Below, piece by piece: positions 6,585 to 10,030 of a stretch of DNA of 10,030 bases. The notes under the pieces were generated by a model that did not search any database, had not been told where the DNA came from, and saw only the letters and a list, made by a program, of their open reading frames with translations. The stretch spans positions 1 to 10,030 of the forward strand of contig QMSN01000025.1 in NCBI GenBank assembly GCA_003650865.1, written 5' to 3'. Within the stretch, counting starts at the first letter, position 1, and each line of letters begins with the position of its first letter. The translations under genes were made by a program, and so were the position numbers. This DNA comes from Thermoprotei archaeon (GTDB taxonomy: Archaea > Thermoproteota > Methanomethylicia > Nezhaarchaeales > WYZ-LMO8).

Positions 6585-7535
6585 GTGAAGCCGTCGAGGA
6601 TCGTGGTCGTGGTAGTAGCTGTCGCAATAGCCTCTCTCGTAGCTCTACTCGTCCCTCCAATGCTGAGGGCTGAGGTCAAACCCATCACTATGGCTGTCGA
6701 GTTCAACGACCACTCAGCAGCTGCTTGGGTTGCTCTCGATAAGGGGTGGTTTGCTGAGGAGGGCTTGAACATAACAACCCTCGAGACGTTCTCAACAGGC
6801 CTTGAGCTTGCAGCTTCACTCACGAGGGGTGACGTCGACGTCGCTTGGGCTTGCCTAGGCCCCTTAGTCCTGACTTACGCTAGGGGCGTCCCGATAGTCG
6901 TGGTCGCTCAAGCACACCTCCACGGCTACGCAATAGTTGGTAGGCCTGGGCTAACGAGCATACAGGAGCTTGACGGCGGCGTTGTGGCTTGTCCAGGCAA
7001 GGGCAGCCCGTGCTACATAGTGTTAATGATGGCTGTGGAGGAGTATGGGATCAACGTCACCATAATGAAGATGAGGCCCTCAGCCATGGTGAACGCCTTG
7101 ATAACAGGGCAGATAGACGCGGCAGCCATGCCTGAGCACTACGCAACTCTAGCTGTCACTCGTGGCAACTGCAGCATCCTCGTGAGGAGCCAGGACCTAT
7201 GGCCCAACATGCCGGGCAGCTTCTTGGTTGTCAAGAGGGAGCTTCTTGAGAAAGACCCCGACCTCGTGGCTAGGCTTATAAGAGTTACAGCTAGAGCAAC
7301 TGAGTTCATTAGGGAGCACCCTGAAGAGGCAGCTCAAATAGTTGCTGACAGGCTTGGCATAACTGTTGAGGAGGCTCTGGAGTCCATGAAGTGGCTTGAC
7401 TACTACAACGCGATAAACGTGAGCGACGTGGAGCACTACGTGGAGCTAATGGTTAAGTACGGCTCCCTAGAAGGGCCGATAAACATAAGTGACTTCGTCG
7501 ACACCACGATACTAACATCGGTTCTAGGGGGCTAA
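6585..7535 (+). CDS. ABC transporter substrate-binding protein, NMT1/SsuA/TauA (NitT/TauT) type
   Basis: A 316-residue exported binding protein. From GTG 6585 it begins MKPSR followed by a Val/Ala/Leu-rich signal segment to about residue 25, with probable cleavage after LRA (29). There is no lipobox Cys. The mature part has the two-lobe NMT1 fold, shown by WVALDKGWFAEEGLNI (48-63), the SLTRGDVDVAW segment (78-88), and a second lobe with ITGQIDAAAMPEHY (173-186). Five N-glycosylation sequons (Asn 62, 157, 195, 278, 300) agree with an extracellular location. A longer frame from GTG 6552 is rejected because that codon lies upstream of the predicted transcription start. The family binds sulfonates, nitrate, or thiamine and riboflavin precursors; the ligand here is not determinable. 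The permease begins 10 bp downstream. Confidence 0.87.
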   Translation: MKPSRIVVVVVAVAIASLVALLVPPMLRAEVKPITMAVEFNDHSAAAWVALDKGWFAEEGLNITTLETFSTGLELAASLTRGDVDVAWACLGPLVLTYARGVPIVVVAQAHLHGYAIVGRPGLTSIQELDGGVVACPGKGSPCYIVLMMAVEEYGINVTIMKMRPSAMVNALITGQIDAAAMPEHYATLAVTRGNCSILVRSQDLWPNMPGSFLVVKRELLEKDPDLVARLIRVTARATEFIREHPEEAAQIVADRLGITVEEALESMKWLDYYNAINVSDVEHYVELMVKYGSLEGPINISDFVDTTILTSVLGG

Positions 7536-7545
7536 GCTGAGCTCT

Positions 7546-8310
7546 ATGAGTTGGTACAAGACGTACTTGAAGGTCGAGGTAATATCAATAATAGCGCTAT
7601 TCGCTGCATGGGAGCTCGCAGCTAGGCTCAGCATAGCTCCCACATACATTTTCCCGCCGTTCAGCGAGACCATTAAGGCGCTCTGGTCCCTAGTATGCTC
7701 AGGAGAGCTTGGGCTAAACTACTTAGCTACTCTGAGCAGGGTTCTCATAGGGCTTGGACTCGGCTCAAGCTTGGGCATACTCCTAGGCTTAGCCATAGCC
7801 TACCATGAGATGACCTATAGGGCCTTCTTCCCAATAGTCACATTGCTCTACGCAGTCCCAGCCGTGGCTTGGATACCCCTATTCCTCATATGGATTGGCC
7901 TTAACGAGGGCCTCCCAATAGCCGTCGTCTTCATGTGTAGCTTCACCCCCATGGTCTACGTAACCCTGACTGGCGTTAGGAGCTTGAGCCCAAGTGTCAT
8001 GAAGGTAGCTCAGACCCTAGGGGCCAGAGGCCTTAAGGCGTTGTTCTACGTCCTTCTACCTCAAGCCCTTCCCTCCATACTCTCGGGGTTGAAGGTTGAA
8101 GCTGGGATGGCTTGGAGATCTTGCTTCGTCGTTGAGATGATAGCTATGTCGTCAGGCCTCGGCCTCCTCGCCATGGAGGCTCAGTCCATACTCAGGGTTG
8201 ACGTGATACTGGCTGTCATACTCATACTGGCGGCTTCGAACTACGCGTTTCAGCTGGTCTTCGAGAAGATTGAGGTTAAGATGCTCAGGAAGTGGGGTTA
8301 CTCGAGGTAG
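7546..8310 (+). CDS. ABC transporter permease, SsuC/TauC-like
   Basis: A 254-residue membrane protein of the binding-protein-dependent transport permease family, with about six hydrophobic helices. FPPFSETIKALW (36-47) is typical of the first periplasmic stretch in SsuC/TauC/ThiX permeases. VPAVAWIPLFLIWIGL (104-119) matches their third-helix region. The cytosolic coupling loop reads AQTLGARGLKALFYVLLPQALP (155-176), with the conserved Gly and final Pro that contact the ATPase. The start is ATG 10 bp after the binding-protein stop. Its own stop overlaps GAGGT, which serves as ribosome site for the ATPase gene. Only one permease is present, so the importer presumably uses a homodimer. Confidence 0.9.
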   Translation: MSWYKTYLKVEVISIIALFAAWELAARLSIAPTYIFPPFSETIKALWSLVCSGELGLNYLATLSRVLIGLGLGSSLGILLGLAIAYHEMTYRAFFPIVTLLYAVPAVAWIPLFLIWIGLNEGLPIAVVFMCSFTPMVYVTLTGVRSLSPSVMKVAQTLGARGLKALFYVLLPQALPSILSGLKVEAGMAWRSCFVVEMIAMSSGLGLLAMEAQSILRVDVILAVILILAASNYAFQLVFEKIEVKMLRKWGYSR

Positions 8311-8316
8311 ACTGGT

Positions 8317-9369
8317 ATGCCTAGGATTGAGGTTAGAGGCGTGTGGAACTACGCGTTGAGGGGCGTTGACCTTCAAGTAGACGACGGAGAGCTCATGGTG
8401 GTTTTAGGCCCCTCAGGCTCGGGCAAGACAACTCTCCTAAATGTGATAGCTGGATTGACGAGCTACAGGGGCTCAGTGCTCTTCGACGACGTCTCGGTAG
8501 ACAAGCTGAGGCCCTACGAGAGGGATATAGGATACGTCCCTCAAGACCTAGCGCTCTTCAACCACTTGAGGGTTAAGGACAACATAGCCTTCGGCTTGAG
8601 GATGAGAGGAGTCGACGAGCGTGAGGCTGAGAGCAGGGCCTTGAGGGTCATGGAGATGCTGGGAATAGAGCACCTAGCTGACAGGTACCCTCTAACTCTA
8701 AGTGGAGGTGAGCAGCAGAGGGTTGCCATAGCCAGAGCCATAGTCTTGGAGCCCAAGGTCCTCCTGATGGATGAGCCCTTCAGCAACCTAGATGTGGGTT
8801 TGAGGCGGAGCTTGAGGATGGAGCTCAAGTCTCTTCAGCGTAAGCTGAGGTTGACCACCATCTTCGTGACCCACGACATAGCTGAAGCTGAGGAACTAGC
8901 CGATAGGATAGCAGTCATGGTGAAGGGCAGGATACACTGCGTTGGCTCCTTCGATGAGGTGTTCTTCAATAGCTCAAACCCGCTGGTCAGGGAGGTTTTG
9001 GGAAGCCCTAATGTGCTTGAGTGCAGGGGCTTTAAGCTTGTCCATGAGGGGCTTGCTGAAGTGGAGTGCGGCGGTCTCAAGCTTCTAGCTCCACACGACG
9101 AGGGTGTCATAACGAAGATAGCCATACCACCCGAGAAGGTGATACTCTCGAGGGAGCTAAACCCCAAGAGCAGGTTTAACAGCTTTAAGGGCGTCGTAAA
9201 GGAGATCGAGAAGAACAGCTCCCTCTACAGAGTCACGGTCGAGGTGGACAGGCTGAGCCTATGCTCAGTGGTATCTGAAGAGGAGTTTAACAGCTTGCTC
9301 TTAAAGCGTGGAGACCACGTCTACGTGAAGATACCGATAAAGCACATCAAGACCTTATGCTCTAGGTAG
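8317..9369 (+). CDS. ABC importer ATPase with C-terminal Mop/TOBE-like domain
   Basis: A 350-residue nucleotide-binding subunit with all catalytic motifs: Walker A GPSGSGKT (31-38), Q-loop Gln76, signature LSGGEQQ (128-134), Walker B VLLMDEP with catalytic Glu153, D-loop SNLD (156-159) and switch His186. Residues 205-350 form an accessory region: PPEKVILSRE (271-280), then a Mop/TOBE-like strand set from NSFKGVVKEI (288-297) to GDHVYVKIPIKHI (332-344). This tail resembles molybdate/tungstate ATPases (ModC/WtpC) and is usually absent in NitT/TauT-type ATPases, which are near 250-270 residues. ATG start with GAGGT eight bases upstream, 6 bp after the permease stop. It powers the importer encoded by the two preceding genes. 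Confidence 0.92.
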   Translation: MPRIEVRGVWNYALRGVDLQVDDGELMVVLGPSGSGKTTLLNVIAGLTSYRGSVLFDDVSVDKLRPYERDIGYVPQDLALFNHLRVKDNIAFGLRMRGVDEREAESRALRVMEMLGIEHLADRYPLTLSGGEQQRVAIARAIVLEPKVLLMDEPFSNLDVGLRRSLRMELKSLQRKLRLTTIFVTHDIAEAEELADRIAVMVKGRIHCVGSFDEVFFNSSNPLVREVLGSPNVLECRGFKLVHEGLAEVECGGLKLLAPHDEGVITKIAIPPEKVILSRELNPKSRFNSFKGVVKEIEKNSSLYRVTVEVDRLSLCSVVSEEEFNSLLLKRGDHVYVKIPIKHIKTLCSR

Positions 9370-9384
9370 TCATCATCGCAGAGC

Positions 9385-9587
9385 TCAGAGCCTGCGTGGC
9401 TCCTCACATATCAGCTCGAGAATAACGTGTCTCGAGGAGCTCTTAAAAGCATGGTGCTCACGTTCAGAGGTCAAGCTCCACTCGACGAGCTTAAGGCTGC
9501 TGGCAGCATCTCTCCACTTCAACCACGAGCTGTTGCCTCGTCTATTTCGTCGCTTTGCTTCAAGCTGTTAAAAAGAACTTCAGACAC
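9385..9587 (-). pseudogene. Possible decayed HEPN/PaREP1-like small gene (frameshifted)
   Basis: Two overlapping minus-strand frames read like one broken gene. The first runs from GTG 9587 to TGA 9519 (22 codons, starting MSEVLFNSLKQSDEIDEA). The second is open from upstream and runs to TGA 9385; its part from TTG 9522 reads KWRDAASSLKLVEWSL, then SEREHHAFKSSSRHVILELI. The helical pattern 'W-x-x-A-x-x-x-L-x-x-x-E-x-x-L ... A-F' recalls the HEPN fold and the archaeal PaREP1 family, but key residues are not secure. TTG and TGA overlap as TTGA, so two tiny coupled genes cannot be excluded. Low confidence; neutral chance ORFs are also possible. Confidence 0.25.
9415..9436. repeat. Inverted repeat CTCGAGA/TCTCGAG
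   Basis: Perfect 7-bp arms at 9415-9421 and 9430-9436 with an 8-base loop, lying inside the putative broken gene. No function is assigned. Confidence 0.35.
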
Positions 9588-9598
9588 TTGGCGTGCAA

Positions 9599-9642
9599 GC
9601 TTTAAATGTGCAGCTTAAAGCCTAGAGAAGCCGAGTTTCTCT
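9599..9642. repeat. Two adjacent inverted repeats upstream of the recombinase
   Basis: GCTTTAA (9599-9605) pairs with TTAAAGC (9615-9621) across nine bases, and AGAGAA (9624-9629) pairs with TTCTCT (9637-9642) across seven bases. They stand 72-115 bp before the recombinase start. They could be regulatory or part of a recombination site, since serine recombinases bind short inverted repeats; this is inference. The first pair also overlaps TATA-like sequence on both strands. Confidence 0.3.
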
Positions 9643-9713
9643 CGATAGGAGGTTAACCGTGAAATAAGCTAATAGCGATGGCTCCACTCTCTCTTTAGCT
9701 CAAGGTGTGCCTC

Positions 9714-10030
9714 ATGCAGGTCAAGGCCGTCGCCTACTCCAGGACCTCAACTGACATGCAGACCACTGAGCAGCAGATCAATACGATAAGCGAGTACGCT
9801 AAGAGGGCTGGGCTAGACATAGTTGCTTGGTTCAGCGATCCCGATGTCTCTGGAGCAATACCAGCGCTTGAGAGGGAGGGCTTCAAGGAGCTCCTAGACT
9901 TCATAGAGAAGAACGGGATATCGACGATAGTGGTCTACGCGATAGATAGGCTTGGCAGGAGCTTCACCGACATATTTAAGACTCTAAGCGAGCTTGACAA
10001 GAAGGGCATAACGATACTCAGCATAAGGGA
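9714..10030 (+). CDS. Serine recombinase (resolvase/invertase family), N-terminal catalytic domain, cut by window end
   Basis: The first 105 codons of a site-specific serine recombinase. The catalytic motif AYSRTSTDMQ gives Tyr8, Arg10 and nucleophile Ser12 (YxRxS). Gln-rich TTEQQ (17-21), DVSGAIPALEREGF (44-57) and IDRLGRS with Asp78, Arg79 and Arg82 complete the active site. The start is ATG, with GGTG six bases upstream. An in-frame TAG at 9696 shows there is no N-terminal MerR-type helix-turn-helix, so this is not a standard IS607-type transposase. The C-terminal DNA-binding part lies beyond the window, so size class (small resolvase or large integrase) is unknown. It marks a probable mobile or variable region. 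Confidence 0.9.
   Translation, partial: MQVKAVAYSRTSTDMQTTEQQINTISEYAKRAGLDIVAWFSDPDVSGAIPALEREGFKELLDFIEKNGISTIVVYAIDRLGRSFTDIFKTLSELDKKGITILSIR

Larger units (their letters stand above)
9370..9713. other. Gene-poor spacer between the importer and the recombinase
   Basis: 344 bp with no intact gene. It holds a frameshifted minus-strand remnant (9385-9587) and small inverted repeats. Just after the ATPase stop, CGCAG (9377-9381) and CTGCG (9392-9396) could form a hairpin. No clear T-tract terminator follows the importer operon. Confidence 0.5.

Noticed and set aside
6506..6823. Minus-strand 105-codon frame across the importer promoter
   Set aside because: It is antisense to the signal peptide region, Thr/Ala-rich, and runs over a strong plus-strand TATA box.
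9427..9618. Plus-strand 63-codon frame between ATPase and recombinase
   Set aside because: No ribosome site or promoter, and an unremarkable translation; the opposite strand reads slightly more like a decayed protein.
9370..9713. tRNA gene as an integration site next to the recombinase
   Set aside because: No cloverleaf, T-loop consensus or anticodon arm could be traced on either strand.

Overview
The window looks like a thermophilic archaeon of the Thermoproteota/TACK type. It has an archaeal lipid gene, TATA-box promoters, frequent GTG and TTG starts, very tight gene spacing and crenarchaeal-style protein sequences. Two consecutive genes match the methanogenesis marker proteins Mmp5, Mmp15 and Mmp6. 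By established knowledge these occur in organisms that carry methyl-coenzyme M reductase (MCR), so the host is probably an MCR-bearing methanogenic or alkane-oxidising archaeon outside the classical euryarchaeal methanogens. No mcr gene lies in the window, so this is inference.

Layout. 1-570 (+): 3' part of a UbiA-family geranylgeranyl transferase for archaeal membrane lipids. It ends 2 bp from the convergent end of the next gene. 573-3886 (-): Mmp5-Mmp15 fusion, then Mmp6 (4-bp GTGA overlap), then, after 57 bp, a two-helix potassium channel with an RCK domain. A clear TATA box stands before the fusion gene. 3964-6247 (-): a 38-residue membrane peptide, a sodium:solute symporter and an unrecognised soluble protein, probably one operon. 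Its promoter carries a cluster of GCGTAA/TTACGC repeats. 6248-6584: divergent intergenic region holding promoters for both sides. 6585-9369 (+): a three-gene ABC importer (NMT1/SsuA-like binding protein, SsuC/TauC-like permease, ATPase with a Mop/TOBE-like tail). 9370-9713: no intact gene, but a frameshifted minus-strand remnant that faintly resembles HEPN/PaREP1 proteins, plus small inverted repeats. 9714-10030 (+): start of a serine recombinase, cut by the window end.

How the genes fit together. The Mmp block is probably housekeeping for MCR maturation or activation. The symporter and ABC importer are separately promoted uptake systems facing away from each other, with substrates that sequence alone does not settle. 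The right end, from about 9370, looks like the edge of a mobile or variable region. The best leads are the Mmp5-Mmp15 fusion, the Cys-rich tail on Mmp6, the hybrid ABC cassette, the repeat-flanked symporter promoter, and the unknown protein with an internal duplication next to the symporter.
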